Positions 24,601 through 33,942 of a DNA stretch of 64,000 nt are shown in pieces. The stretch is from assembly GCF_000003815.2 (NCBI RefSeq), contig NC_049981.1:6218904-6282903 (forward strand), given 5' to 3'. The notes below the pieces were generated by a model. That model saw only the letters and a program-made list of their open reading frames with translations, was not told the origin of the DNA and did no database searches. The position numbers were made by a program, and so were the translations under genes. The stretch's first letter is position 1, and every line of letters starts with the position of its first letter. Source of the stretch: Branchiostoma floridae. Taxonomy: Eukaryota > Chordata > Leptocardii > Amphioxiformes > Branchiostomatidae.

Positions 24601-25007
24601 GCAGTACGTTCAACCATGATGGCTGACTATTTGTTCTGTACTTTTTTTCCAGATGCATACATGGCATCATGCTACACACAAAATGATATGATTGTTTCAT
24701 TGCTGCGACGAATCCGTTTATTCCCTGAAGAAAAGCATCGGCATGGGTTTGTCAACCTCAATTTTCTTCAGAGATATGAAAGAATAATAGTAATTACATT
24801 TGCCATGTTTTGCAGGTGCTCAACACAAATCCATTGGGCTTGGTGTTTCTGGTGACTTTCATCCTGGTCTTGGGGATACAGTTTGCTGCCCTGGTCTGCC
24901 ACCGACTGGAAACCTTCATCGAGTGGGTCTCACGTATCCCAGGGCCTCGCGTATCTTGTTTTCCATCACGTCACAATAGAAACGCCCAATACCATGCTCT
25001 CCCGTAA
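4303..25007 (+). CDS. CHS: Chitin synthase with WSC and tandem SAM domains
   Basis: This is a complete family 2 glycosyltransferase that polymerises N-acetylglucosamine from UDP-GlcNAc at the plasma membrane and exports chitin. I assembled 22 coding exons: 4303-4752, 5442-6362, 6616-6765, 7318-7504, 7711-7896, 9695-9897, 10680-10847, 13596-13851, 15679-15794, 16253-16358, 16540-16686, 16929-17087, 17558-17755, 18099-18183, 18330-18490, 19501-19580, 19700-19774, 20775-20879, 21798-21963, 23379-23432, 23759-24132, 24816-25007. All have AG/GT borders and compatible phases; together they are 4,539 bases (1,512 residues plus stop). Catalytic marks are DGDVDF (residues 643-648), EDRW (747-750), QRRRW (784-788) and SWGTRE (1081-1086). 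A WSC domain occupies about 918-1015, and two SAM domains about 1170-1320. The start ATG at 4303 has a good context (GCCATGG). The AATAAA at 25359 is the likely poly(A) signal. The family call is secure; individual borders are read by eye, and the acceptor of exon 19 is weak. Confidence 0.92.
8081..9553. repeat. 20-base minisatellite, about 73 units
   Basis: The unit GTTCACTCTTGTACACTCTG repeats in tandem inside the intron between chitin synthase exons 5 and 6. From 8081 to about 9140 it keeps exact 20-base register over about 53 copies, differing only by substitutions (CTT, CCT or CGT; CTC, CCC or CAC). After about 9140 the units drift, with insertions, and a higher-order repeat of about 108 bases appears (compare 9202-9305 with 9312-9415). 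All three forward frames stay open, giving runs such as LVHSCTLWFT. This is a by-product of stop-free repeats, not a gene. Confidence 0.97.
10053..10494. mobile_element. Inverted-repeat element with GGTACCGGTACA ends
   Basis: The left end reads AGGTGTGGGTACCGGTACA and the right end is the complement of AGGGGTGGGTACCGGTACA. CAGGTCC and CAGGTCAGGACCTG words lie near both ends. The 442-base element lies in the intron between exons 6 and 7 and has no coding region. The flanks do not show an obvious target duplication. Confidence 0.7.
10957..13450. repeat. CpG-rich intronic repeat with about 430-base duplication
   Basis: Within the intron between exons 7 and 8, 11987-12218 and 12416-12660 are two diverged copies: CTAGATTTTGTCATGA, then GTCTCCGTAAAAC, an ATGGCGGC word, CACGGAAACACCAGTCTG and CCTCGAATCACT in the same order. 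Short phrases such as ATAGTCAGTCTAC also recur at 11334 and 12767. The segment is richer in CpG than its flanks and looks like transposon-derived DNA of unknown class. Its outer limits are uncertain. Confidence 0.55.
14121..14853. mobile_element. Palindrome-rich inverted-repeat element
   Basis: The termini are ACTAAGGCCCGATTTACACT on the left and the complement of ACTAAGGCACGATTTACACT on the right. Just inside each end lie clusters of small palindromes built from CTGTAGTACTACAG and GTAGTCTACTAC. The 733-base interior has no recognised gene. It is a non-autonomous DNA transposon by structure, of unassigned superfamily, in the intron between exons 8 and 9. Confidence 0.75.
15178..15341. mobile_element. 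Hairpin element (MITE), diverged copy
   Basis: The left arm begins GATGCCCCGCC and contains GCCTGGTCATTTGCTATA; the right arm carries the complement, ending CGGGGCATC. The arms are about 55 bases with a short AT-rich loop. A better-preserved relative with the same CCTGGTC-TTTGCTATA core lies at 19172-19426 in another intron of the same gene. Confidence 0.7.
16253..16358 (+). other. CHS: Chitin synthase exon 10: helix preceding the WSC insertion
   Basis: This exon encodes residues 880-914: a hydrophobic helix (VLCYIFLLAMAIAVVGTA) and the start of the following loop. The VGTA stretch matches the third helix of the post-catalytic cluster of other animal chitin synthases. In those enzymes the next element is a short loop and then the fourth helix. 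Here the exon ends in phase 1 and is followed by the two WSC exons. Confidence 0.85.
16540..17087 (+). other. CHS: WSC domain inserted in chitin synthase (exons 11-12)
   Basis: Residues about 918-1015 match the WSC carbohydrate-binding module. They start YEGCY, then have CRDHCHHKGFDFSG, CFCGS, CDFPCPG, FCGG and MSVYN, with eight cysteines in the family spacing. WSC domains occur outside the cell on fungal stress sensors and on animal membrane and matrix proteins, where they bind polysaccharide. Here the module lies in the loop between the third and fourth helices of the chitin-exporting cluster, where it could touch nascent chitin (inference). Both exons are phase 1 at both ends, so the pair can be skipped without changing the frame. 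Confidence 0.88.
17558..18490 (+). other. CHS: Chitin synthase exons 13-15: helices, SWGTRE, linker
   Basis: Exon 13 encodes two hydrophobic segments, LYLAIVAGIHIIAALL and VIYGVVYLFTLPCVYILM, then SWG. Exon 14 completes SWGTRE, the second signature of animal and fungal chitin synthases, at residues 1081-1086. Exon 15 is hydrophilic with a CRRCC cluster and an acidic stretch. No enzyme domain is visible in the linker. Confidence 0.85.
18562..18635. repeat. Compound microsatellite (AC, AT, GATA)
   Basis: A run of CACACA passes into ATATAT and then about eight copies of GATA, in the intron between exons 15 and 16. It looks simple and recent. Confidence 0.95.
18690..18860. repeat. CCAAT-containing inverted repeat
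   Basis: The arms 18771-18802 and 18821-18855 are near-perfect complements: TTCTGATTGGTCAGAATGAA on the left and its complement on the right. A further ACCAATCAGAAGG copy lies at 18704. At least four CCAAT-box words lie within 170 bases. Structurally this is a small hairpin element or the core of one. Confidence 0.7.
19172..19426. mobile_element. Hairpin MITE with duplicated right arm
   Basis: The left arm starts GTTAATGACCCGCC and contains GCCTGGTCCTTTGCTATAACC. The right arm, complementary to it, is present twice: 19248-19330 and 19345-19426, a 97-base tandem duplication with almost no differences. The family also occurs at 15178-15341. The near-identity of the two right arms suggests a recent duplication, or an assembly duplication. 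Confidence 0.75.
19501..20879 (+). other. CHS: First SAM domain of chitin synthase (exons 16-18)
   Basis: Joined residues 1165-1251 form a sterile alpha motif: an opening TRQWLQSIF helix, then MFTWEGYTDTSFIAGMTDKD, then LKDIGVTNHEDRHDLQRHI as the last helix. The LKDIGV...R..L pattern is the usual SAM hallmark. SAM domains mediate self-association and protein binding. Exon 16 uses the acceptor ending at 19500; the alternative upstream AG (19484) would meet a stop in the required frame. Introns between these exons are phase 0. Confidence 0.8.
20086..20700 (-). mobile_element. LINE 3' remnant inside a chitin synthase intron
   Basis: On the minus strand, 20690 down to about 20210 encodes a reverse-transcriptase C-terminus: VAKLRISCHKL, ESGRHNHYPLEQR, CQLC, EDEVHFTVDCPLYDS. 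The spacing is the same as in the elements at 845-1115 and 39100-39470. The element ends at 20086 in four TGAA repeats (TTCA on its own strand), the simple-repeat tail expected of this LINE type. It is antisense to the host gene and lies between exons 17 and 18, inside the sequence that separates the two halves of SAM 1. Confidence 0.8.
21798..23432 (+). other. CHS: Second SAM domain of chitin synthase (exons 19-20)
   Basis: Residues about 1252-1324 read VDIWLKVIGLDTEEYKENF, then AQDVFKELKEMTEDGIVGRLGV, then GHLRRLKLAITRI across the exon 19/20 junction. This is a second SAM-like fold with the typical closing G.RR.L..AI helix. It follows SAM 1 after a linker of about 12 residues. The exon 19 acceptor (TTGAAAG) has a poor pyrimidine tract, so the exact first residue is less sure. 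The intron between the exons carries the piggyBac-like element. Confidence 0.75.
22054..23002. mobile_element. piggyBac-like non-autonomous element with TTAA ends
   Basis: The element is bounded by TTAA on both sides (22054-22057 and 22999-23002) with inverted termini CCCTCATCCGACCGTA. Just inside each end is the palindrome GGGGTCAxxTTTGACCCC (22075-22092 and 22938-22955). A TTAA target and ends starting CCCT are the standard piggyBac signature. The 949-base interior has no transposase; it holds two copies of TTCTGCATAAATTATGATAAT (22438, 22799). It lies in the intron that splits SAM 2. Confidence 0.85.
23759..25007 (+). other. CHS: Chitin synthase exons 21-22: C-terminal helices
   Basis: Exon 21 begins with a charged, helical and then aspartate- and proline-rich linker in which a KPxYLDP phrase occurs twice. 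It ends in a helix, YYLLMFLVANSLLLVLMVTL. Exon 22 gives the last helix in the form NPLGLVFLVTFILVLGIQF followed by HRLETFIEW, which aligns with the final NPxGLVFLxFF...QF..ML.HR of animal chitin synthases. The stop is TAA at 25005-25007. Confidence 0.88.
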
Positions 25008-25358
25008 GCTGAGTAGAAAGTGTTTTTGAAAAAGCTGGCATTAGGGCCGGAGAATGATAAGGAAATTGAGAAATCAAGTATAGTATGCTAGGGGTGCGCT
25101 CACTAGATAGCTTTAAACAAACCTTTCAGCTAGATGTGCAACCAGCTGCTGCCGCGCCACTTGCCTGTTATAATTCTGGTGTGTCACACGGAAGAACGGT
25201 TACAGATACAGAAATGAAAAAAAGAGTCGAACCCAGTAACCAGGATATAGAGTTAGTATAGCTTTTACTAGTTTTAGACTAGATTGGACACTTGTGATAT
25301 TGTTTTTACACTGTTTGAATATCTCGTGTTACCGGCAATTAGCCTACGGGCAATTTTC

Positions 25359-25364
25359 AATAAA
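25359..25364 (+). terminator. Probable chitin synthase poly(A) signal
   Basis: AATAAA lies 352 bases after the stop codon, followed by a T-rich stretch that could act as the downstream element. It is the first canonical signal after the stop. Confidence 0.55.
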
Positions 25365-26100
25365 CTAAACTTTTATTTTTATTGCAAAATTTAGCAATTA
25401 ATCGGTGAAAAAAAAATAGAACAGTCAGGTTGCAGAACAAAATTGCGGGTGATAAGTACTTATCTGGTTGTGCCCTTTCTTATAACGCAACGGGCGCGCC
25501 AAGGCTGTTGTTTCTATTTGGAGCGGTACTAATGGTAACGTAAGCTTGATTACAAAAACTGTCGAAACGCATCGAGCTGTAACATTGCTGTAATAAATCC
25601 TTAGTTCTCTATTTCCCCTATCGGGTCTTTGTTATATATTGGCCGATGGAAACATTAATCATGAAGAATTCAGAGACATCACGTCTTTGTGACTAATTTC
25701 TGTTCACCTGTCTTTGTAACATAAGTCAAAGTTAAAAATTTGCGACAGGCATAGAATGGAACCTTGTGTGAGATAGGGAAAGATCGGATAAACTTCTTCG
25801 CATGTTTCATGTTAGCCTTATCAGTATGCACAAATCGAAGGCAAACACCGATTCAAGAAATGCAGTGCTAGGTGTTTTTTTATTTTATTTGCAAGTGTTT
25901 TTTGACGGTCTCAGGCCAAAACCTTGCCCTGTACGATAAAAAAACCCAGCTTACCATGAAAGTTATTTAAAGTGATTAAAGTGATAAAGTAATTTAGTAA
26001 TTTGCTATACTGATATTCTCGTGCAACATCAATCGCACACGTTTACGAAGAATGGGTAAAAATGTTGAAAATTCGTTAAGTCCACTACTGTCGTTTAGGT
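25365..26100. other. Intergenic stretch after chitin synthase
   Basis: The stretch is AT-rich with no recognised exon, RNA gene or terminal repeat. It ends in a GGAA microsatellite (26101-26150) that leads directly into the first assembly gap. Confidence 0.6.
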
Positions 26101-26800
26101 ATGGAAGGAAGGAAGGAAGGAAGGAAGTAAGGAAGGAAGGAAGGAAGAAGANNNNNNNNNNNNNNNNNNNNNNNNNNNNNNNNNNNNNNNNNNNNNNNNN
26201 NNNNNNNNNNNNNNNNNNNNNNNNNNNNNNNNNNNNNNNNNNNNNNNNNNNNNNNNNNNNNNNNNNNNNNNNNNNNNNNNNNNNNNNNNNNNNNNNNNNN
26301 NNNNNNNNNNNNNNNNNNNNNNNNNNNNNNNNNNNNNNNNNNNNNNNNNNNNNNNNNNNNNNNNNNNNNNNNNNNNNNNNNNNNNNNNNNNNNNNNNNNN
26401 NNNNNNNNNNNNNNNNNNNNNNNNNNNNNNNNNNNNNNNNNNNNNNNNNNNNNNNNNNNNNNNNNNNNNNNNNNNNNNNNNNNNNNNNNNNNNNNNNNNN
26501 NNNNNNNNNNNNNNNNNNNNNNNNNNNNNNNNNNNNNNNNNNNNNNNNNNNNNNNNNNNNNNNNNNNNNNNNNNNNNNNNNNNNNNNNNNNNNNNNNNNN
26601 NNNNNNNNNNNNNNNNNNNNNNNNNNNNNNNNNNNNNNNNNNNNNNNNNNNNNNNNNNNNNNNNNNNNNNNNNNNNNNNNNNNNNNNNNNNNNNNNNNNN
26701 NNNNNNNNNNNNNNNNNNNNNNNNNNNNNNNNNNNNNNNNNNNNNNNNNNNNNNNNNNNNNNNNNNNNNNNNNNNNNNNNNNNNNNNNNNNNNNNNNNNN
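26101..26800. repeat. GGAA microsatellite and assembly gap
   Basis: About a dozen GGAA units, with one AAGT variant, run from 26103 to 26151, then unknown bases from 26152 to 26800. The gap probably reflects a longer repeat that could not be assembled. A long open frame across the Ns is meaningless. Confidence 0.95.
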
Positions 26801-27440
26801 TCTTGAGTGTTCTTAGGTTTGTACGAATAGGATTCTAGTTTCTTCTGCGTCTTGTCGTAAAGTATTTCCTTCATTTCCCAACACATGAGCCTCCGTAACA
26901 ACAACAGCGATTCGTCAAAGTGTTCCAAGAGCATGACAAGCGTAAAGTCTCGTTTTAAGTCTGACAAAAACCTTCCAGCTTTTGCCATGTCTTCTGCCCA
27001 CTCTAGATTGTAACCCAAGTCAAACGCTTGAAAATTTCTAGTCCTTTCATATTGAATTTCACAAGATTTGAAGCCCACTACATGTCTATGCTCAAATGGG
27101 TTCTGTAAAAATGGTTTAAGAGGATTCGCGAAGCCCAATTTTCTCCAGTCTTTTCCCGCGAGATCATTAAATGAAAACTCGACTTGAGATGGCTAAACGG
27201 TTCTCTAATTATCGTTATGTATGCAGTATCAGAAGGAAACGTTGGCTTCATCCAGGTTTTGTTATACCTCGTGTGATGAACGATGGCATTGTATTTTCCG
27301 TTCTTTGACTCGAGATAGGCTCTAGGTTGGGGGGAAGTCGGCCAACTTAGTGAGCACTTCCTACAGGTAGGTTCCATGACAAGGAGGTTGTTGTGTATCG
27401 CGTACCGCTGTAAGATGTTTGTGACGCTGGAGGAACCAGC
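26801..27440 (-). pseudogene. Galactose 3-O-sulfotransferase-like fragment, frameshifted
   Basis: The minus strand encodes a carbohydrate sulfotransferase of the galactosylceramide/galactose 3-O-sulfotransferase family, Golgi enzymes that move sulfate from PAPS to galactose. It opens with AGSSSVTNILQRY, matching the end of the 5'-phosphosulfate loop. It continues with TYITIIREPFSHLKSSFH, the 3'-phosphate-binding RxP region. It then resumes in another frame with NDLAGKDW, then FDLGYN, LLEHFDESLLLLRRLMCWEMKEIL. The frame changes by one base at 27169-27171. On the 5' side the match stops at a run of nine A (27441-27449) preceded by AATAAA, not at a splice acceptor. On the 3' side the gap removes roughly the last 80 residues. 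It is probably dead, but a one-base assembly error is possible. Confidence 0.8.
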
Positions 27441-27560
27441 TTTTTTTTTAAACATTTTATTCATAAATCAAAATAAATAAGTTACAAAAACAGTGAACCA
27501 TCCATCCACAAGTATGAAATAATAAAAATAATACATCAAATAAGTAAGAAATAATATAGT
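27441..27560 (-). mobile_element. Poly(A)-ended retroinsertion next to the sulfotransferase
   Basis: On the minus strand the sequence reads GAATAAAATGTTT and then nine A, directly abutting the sulfotransferase loop codons. A poly(A) signal followed within a few bases by an A-run is the 3' end of a retrotransposed transcript. The AT-rich sequence up to about 27560 would be its untranslated tail. The 5' limit and parent element are not identifiable. Confidence 0.5.
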
Positions 27561-30400
27561 AACTTCAAGAGCATAACGTTCCCCATTTGCCCCGGTGTTT
27601 CAGCAGTTTTCCCCTCCTTGTTGCAATAGAATATTCAACTTTGTGGAAGAAATTAATATGATTTAGAAAAAGGAAAAAGTATGCCCACATTTACATCATT
27701 ATTTCATACTTTGAGCGGTTAATTAAAACGGCGCAGAAACAAGCACTGCAGGTCGAGAATTCTTTAAATATTGGAACCCCCAAAATTAGGCCTTGATCCA
27801 GTGCGCTTACTTTCCCGGTGTTCTCGCGGCACAGCGAATTTTTGCTCCTTGACTGTCGGTATGGAATGGAATAAGCCTTTTCACAGTTGTCAGGACGCAT
27901 GTGCGGCGNNNNNNNNNNNNNNNNNNNNNNNNNNNNNNNNNNNNNNNNNNNNNNNNNNNNNNNNNNNNNNNNNNNNNNNNNNNNNNNNNNNNNNNNNNNN
28001 NNNNNNNNGCATCGAACATGGTCAGAACAGGACTGTTTACTTTTTGTGGGCCTTACCCTTTGACATATTACCTAGAATTCCTGTCGCCAAACATGCGTCC
28101 TGACTTCTGTGCTTATAGAGTTGTTTTACTACAGTGCCTTTGGAAATTGAAGTTCTACAGCCGTGAGTTAGCGGGCGCTAATATATGTAGCTAATGTTAC
28201 CTTTCAAAGTAGTTCTGTGATTTTGCGTCCAACCATAGACAAACCAATTTAAAAACGACGCCAGAAATGTACTTGTCAATCATCTCAAAGAAGATCTATG
28301 GTCCGACTCGTTTCAGTTGTCTTTTTGTCGGCACTCAGTGTAGGTCTTTCTAAGGGCTTGTTTTTTCTTATGGATTGAACAGGTGAAAACTAAAAGCGCA
28401 CTACTAAACTAAACGCCTCAGAAAGAGGTGGTTGGAGTCAACGCCAAGGTTATTAAGGTCGCTTTACAAAAGGACTTTTCCCACCCGTCCCAGTCCATTG
28501 GCATTGTACCATGTGCAGGTGTTCCTTTGTAACGTTTTGCTTTTATATGGCTCAAACATATAAAGCCTAAAAGCGCACCAACAAAACGCCATTTCCAAGA
28601 GGAGATTTGACCATGGCTGGATTTGGACGTTTTATGAGCGTGTTGTCTGGCTCTCTTTTTTGTCAGTTTTTTTCTTTTGTCCGCCAAACACAAAGAAAAC
28701 CTGGTAAAAAGGAAACCCGATAAAAACGCCTAAAAAAAGTACAAAAAATCAACCAGAGCCTAGCATAGTCGACGTCTCTGCTTAGGGAATAACATCATCA
28801 TCATAATAATAAATGTGGGGAATAACAAAATGGCTAAAACATGTAAAAGAAGCCGCTTGAATCATTGAGTGGATTCCGTTTCAATGGCAAGGTTAAGGTC
28901 GTTTAACAATAGCGCAAATTTTTTTCCCACCCGAACATACCTACCAGTACAAAACGTGCGCAGGTGTTCCACTGTAACTGTTTCCTTTCAGACCACAATT
29001 GTACAAAAGGCAAACAAATACACTAAAGCCTCACCGCAATGTTTACAATGCCAACAGGCGGTACACAAAACGACAAAGGGAAAATCTGCACACTGCAAAC
29101 ATGACCTTGCGCGCCAGGGGGCCACCATTCAACGTTTTGTTCTTTTCTGGCTTTGACCAAAGACTTCTGCATAATGCCATTGGTTTGACTTTGTACATGT
29201 AGGGCAGAATGCACTGGTGTTAGCTAGTCATGGATAACTGTGACGGATATCCTTTAGAACTTGGAGTAGGGCCAAAAAACGAACGAAAAAGTACAAGTAC
29301 TCAAGTAGAGAAAATACAATCACACAACACACAATTACAAATCACATATGCAGTATTTGCAAAAAAATGATAATAATGACATAAAAGGAAATAGAAAATA
29401 CAAACGTATGAATACACTTACAGAACAACAGAACCCACTTATCCAAGGCCAATAGACTTAAGTACCAAAGAAGAAGATCTTCTTCAAATACTAGTAGTGT
29501 GTTATTCTCACTGCTAGGCAAAAATGCCAACAGTAAATTACAATGGAATATCGTCTATGTTGTGCACGGGAAACTGTGTGGCCCAGGGGCCATTGGGACG
29601 AAGATGGGCACCACCATATGCGTCGAAATGTTTTGACCCTTTTAGCGGTTCAATCATGACACTGATTTTTAGTCCATCGTTTTTTTCCTTCCTGAAATAC
29701 CTTTGAATTCATTAGTGCTGTTGTAGCTGACGTCTTAGTGCATAGCGCACTTGAACCCTAGTGACTTTTCAAGTTCATCGCCCTAAATTTGACCTCATCG
29801 ATTTTTTTTTCCGAGGTAACATAATATTTGGGCTTTGCTTGAGTAGACAGCTCATAACAATGGGTCGCTAGGGATTTATGTGCTCTATTTGTTGGTACAA
29901 ACGTTGTGCATAAACATATCTTATTCGCGAAGGTGTAGCCAAGGGTGCTTTTCTAACCTTTGAAACAAGCGGGCATTGTGCCAAAAAAAAGTCAACCACT
30001 TGACATTTGTTCGTGAAAATTGAGACAGGAAGCACCGAATTCCTTAGAAAATACGATCCTTCCACAGACGTCTTCTGTAGATCTAAGAAAACACGGGTTG
30101 TTGTCAAGTCTTTTGTAAGATTTCTTCGAACTGACACCTGCGCTTCTTTTGAGTAAGAGACAGGTGGCGCATGTCTAACGCGGAGTGATATCTAAGCCGC
30201 GCCACTGATATATCCTTCCGACATTACCTAAAGTACAAAATTCCCATTTTACCAATACTTAGAATACTTATAGAACGAGAAAAACTGTAAACTTTGAGAA
30301 ACGTTATAAAAATTGATAAAAACACAATTGTTAATGCAAGAATTTTGCAAGATTTAGATAGTTGTAAGGGAAGAACTACTTTTCCATGCTAATAAGCAAA
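27561..30400. other. Intergenic stretch with an old duplication
   Basis: I see no convincing exon. A 100-base gap lies at 27909-28008. Two diverged copies of a sequence of about 110 bases lie at 28440-28550 and 28884-28990: CAAGGTTA, then AAGGTCG, CCCACCCG, CAGGTGTTCC and TGTAAC in the same order. A phrase GATAAAAACGCCTAAA...CCAGAGCC near 28720 recurs as an inverted repeat at 40565-40660. Confidence 0.5.
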
Positions 30401-30570
30401 TAAGCCCCGCCCAGCTGAGGTCATCCCGGTCAAGTCAGTACAGGCATTTGAACAGACCAGAAAGTTTCAGTTTTTCTCCTGGTTTTACGTCTCAAAACGT
30501 CGGATTTTCATTCAGACTTGGACATCAGAAGCTCAGAGACGACGTCTAAGACTCTTAGCAACACGCAGAG
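30395..30570 (+). promoter_or_regulatory. Probable promoter and non-coding first exon
   Basis: A GC box (CCCCGCCC at about 30404) precedes a stretch ending at CACGCAGAG followed by GTAAGTG, a near-perfect donor at 30571. There is no ATG between about 30440 and 30570, so this would be an untranslated first exon. It points rightward, towards the coiled-coil exon at 53380. The start site is inferred, not seen. Confidence 0.5.
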
Positions 30571-31739
30571 GTAAGTGTTTTGGTTATTATTTGTAAAAAA
30601 GGCGAGTTTTTGAGGGTTTGACATGTTTCGTTACGCTGTGCGGGTGTACCCAGTGTGAAGTACCCCTGTGAGTATGACTAATTTGAAGGGAGGGGGAGAA
30701 AAGGCACCGGCCTTTCTAACTTTCGAGAGCTTTTTCTTCAACTTTTTCCTCAATTTTGCCAACAACTTGACGACCTAAGCTTGCTCTATGTGTGTGTTAT
30801 GTTATCACCAAATATTAGGCAATGGTTTTGCTTTCTAAGTTGATGAAAGTTACCCTGTTTTTGAAATGTTCACTACACTGCTGTTTGGCGTTTCTCCGTG
30901 AAAAAAAGTATTTCCTGTGTTTCTCCAGGAAAATAACAAGGAAAGAAAACGTTTTACAAGTAAAATGATACACTGTTAGCCTAACTTGCTATACTGGTCA
31001 AAGATGGAAAATGTCTTTAGTGAATAAATTGTCTTAAATTGTAGAAAGAGGCCAGCTTTAGTTTTTTTTCTGCCTTGACGTAGCCTGATAGTGATACCAA
31101 TGATTTTCTTATCAGTCTTTAGATTGTTTTAAACACTTGCAATGCTTTTTTTTCTCAAAATTCTCGTATTCTTCAAAGATGGTGGTGGTCTGTTTAAGTT
31201 GTCTTAAGCATTAGTCACAGGGTGACCTCACCAACTGGATTTGTTTTGTTGACATTCCTGATCTAAAACACTTGGACTTCCCCTTTTTTTCTGACTCAGA
31301 GGTAGACTTCTCTTGTTAAAAATTAAGTATAAGAATATTTTCCCCTTCTTTTTTTGCACTTGTCAATGTGATTAAATAGCTCAGGAATTAAAGAATCAAA
31401 ACATAGATATCATTGATCTACAAAATTTCAAGAGCTATCCTAAATTTTTATAAGGAAAAATAACAGTGCTACACCAGTATATTACCTTGTTTGCTATTCT
31501 TGTAAGTAACAGTACTAACACGGAAATAATATTTCGTGGAAAAAAGTTAAACTGGACGGAAACAATTTGATGCACTTCTGAAATGTTATTTGTTATTGTT
31601 GTTTTACAATGTATCCCTCTACTGCCATCATAGCTGTAGTAATAGAATTCAGACATGCATGACTTTGTAATTATAGTAGTAGACATCTGTCCATGAATTA
31701 TTCTATTATATAGCAATGAATCATTCTTTATGTAGCTAC

Positions 31740-32430
31740 AAATTATACTTTATGTAGTGTAGAATTCAGGCCAGATGGAAAACCCATAATTGTTCTGTAG
31801 GGGGTAACTAGTTATGTTTTAAAGTCGTCTTCTTTTTTTTCAAAGGGGACACCTAAGTTCTATGTATGTAATGATTATAGTATCTAGGTGTGTGGAATAG
31901 TTATTTCTTTATGTGGCTATAAATTATATGATTAATATGTAGTTGGAATTTCAGCCAGAACAGAAGTTAGACCTATTTTTCATTTCTGAAAAATGTCATG
32001 CACAGAGCTTTTGAAATGATTTTGAGGTAACAAGGCCCAATTCTTGTGGTCATGTTATGCATCTACCTATGGGCATAAAATGTACTTTCTCTATATCATA
32101 TAGATCATACTTTATGTTGCATGTAAATTATTCTATGTTGCTGGAATTTCAATCATGCAGAAGGAAAAACCTATTTGTCAAATTATTCAAGCAGAAAGGT
32201 TTCTAAAAAGCAAGGACGTTATATGAGGTATAACGTCCTTGTAAAAAGTTATCCTCTTTTGTTCGAGACATCTAATTTTCGTCAATCCCTTCCTTGATTA
32301 TGTCTCAACGTAAGACATAAATTGTTCTTTTTGTTACTCTGTAGCAGATAAAGTACAGGTATTCCAATAAACTTGATAGATTACGCCTTTATGTATCTGG
32401 AACATCAGGCATGCAGAAGGAAAACCTATT
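31740..32430. repeat. Degenerate tandem repeat, about 190-240 base period
   Basis: At least four diverged units share CTTTATGT-GCT, then a TGGAATTTCAG phrase, GCAGAAGGAAAAACC and CTATTTGTC, seen near 31730, 31915, 32100 and 32388. The small hairpin at 32211 interrupts one unit. No gene is visible. Confidence 0.6.
32204..32248. mobile_element. 31-base hairpin flanked by 7-base direct repeats
   Basis: CAAGGACGTTATA (32211-32223) is followed after five bases by its perfect complement (32229-32241). TAAAAAG flanks it on both sides (32204-32210 and 32242-32248). The structure looks like an insertion with a target-site duplication, though it is far shorter than any normal transposon. Confidence 0.6.
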
Positions 32431-33942
32431 TGTCCTGTAGGGAATGAGGAATTCCCCAGGCAGCAAAGTGAACTCCTGTTCACCAGATGTGGATGGAAAT
32501 GGAGATTTCCTGTACTGGAGAGAGAATAAAGCCAATTGTTCATTCATGGATAGGTGTAGGCAATCGCCAAGCAGATGAAGAGAGGCAAAAGTGCAACATT
32601 TCTCAATCTCAGGCTTTTAGTTTGTGGAACAGCAAGTTGCAACCGTTTTATAACATCACACTTCTGTGGAACTTGGAGCTTGAGAAGTATTGCAATTTTG
32701 GCTATTTACATCTGTTAGGAAATCAGGGTAGTTTGTAGGGTGGTATAGCCACTAAACTCGAAGCAGATGTAATGTTCAGCTTTTTTGTTGTGGGTCCATT
32801 TCCAGTGCTGAACACTCAGTTTATTTCACGAGAGAGAGAGAGGAAGGGAGAGAAAAAGAGAGAAACCATAAGCCATACATGTACATGTAACATTACATTG
32901 TTGAACAATACACTGTATGGTGGTTTCACTCCCACAAATGTTATTTGTCACATTGGATTACTTGTCACATCTACATTGTAGACTCTAGGCCTTAAAGTTT
33001 TTGTAGTTCTTAAAAAAATAGCAGCAACCTTTATATGTAACAATGCACTATGTCGATGCACAACCCAAAAGAAATATAGAGACGGAATTCCTGAAAGGTG
33101 GGCTAAATCAGGTCAAACTCGAAGCATAATGCCCATTTCCATATGTGTATTTGATGATGATAAATTCTGCACAATTTCTATGTGTACCATTCTTCCTTTA
33201 TGTGCACCATGAATCGATAGAGCATTACCAGTTAGATTGTACCCCGTGTTCTTGCCTATTGATTTTAGCCTCACCCGTAAAATACACTGTAACATGTTTA
33301 CAGTCGCATTGTTCTAGGCTGAAGTTCACGTATTGGATTTGTATAATGGTTGGTTTTACGTGCGCGAGGGGTGGGTAGAGTTGCTCGGGACCCAATGAGG
33401 ACTAGTGCAGTACAGTATACTGTTTACAAATATGTATTAATATGCCAAATAACACTGGATATGACTTTGGAAGTGGTCAGAATTTGGTAGACTGAGACTC
33501 CACTGCCACTACCGTCAGTAACACTATCGAGATATCGTTGGAGAACAGTTTTTTTTTTTCAAAATCCTAACTTTGAATTGATATGTTATGAAAGAGATGA
33601 AAGCCTCAGATTTAATCTTGCTTATAAGTTATATTATAAGTGATACATGTAGGAATAGCCCCAGACAGCAGAGTTTGTGTTACACAGACTAATACAGGAA
33701 TAGCCTTTGAAAATTCATATTCTCAATTCTGTATCAAGGGCTCTACTGCCTCTAGCAATTTTACATACAACATAATTTCTGCATATTGCAGAAAAAAGTT
33801 AGTACCATTCCCTGATTCCAATGAAGAAAATATTGGATAAAAGACTTGGAAATCATCCAAAACTGAACAAGATGAAAGAAATTTGTGTGCAATAAAGTAA
33901 AGAAATTGGTTCTTTGTTGTATCATTCCGTCAATGGAATTCA

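Noticed and set aside
26052-27138. Very long open frames across 26152-26800
   Set aside because: They are produced by unknown bases. Only the sulfotransferase part right of 26800 has content.
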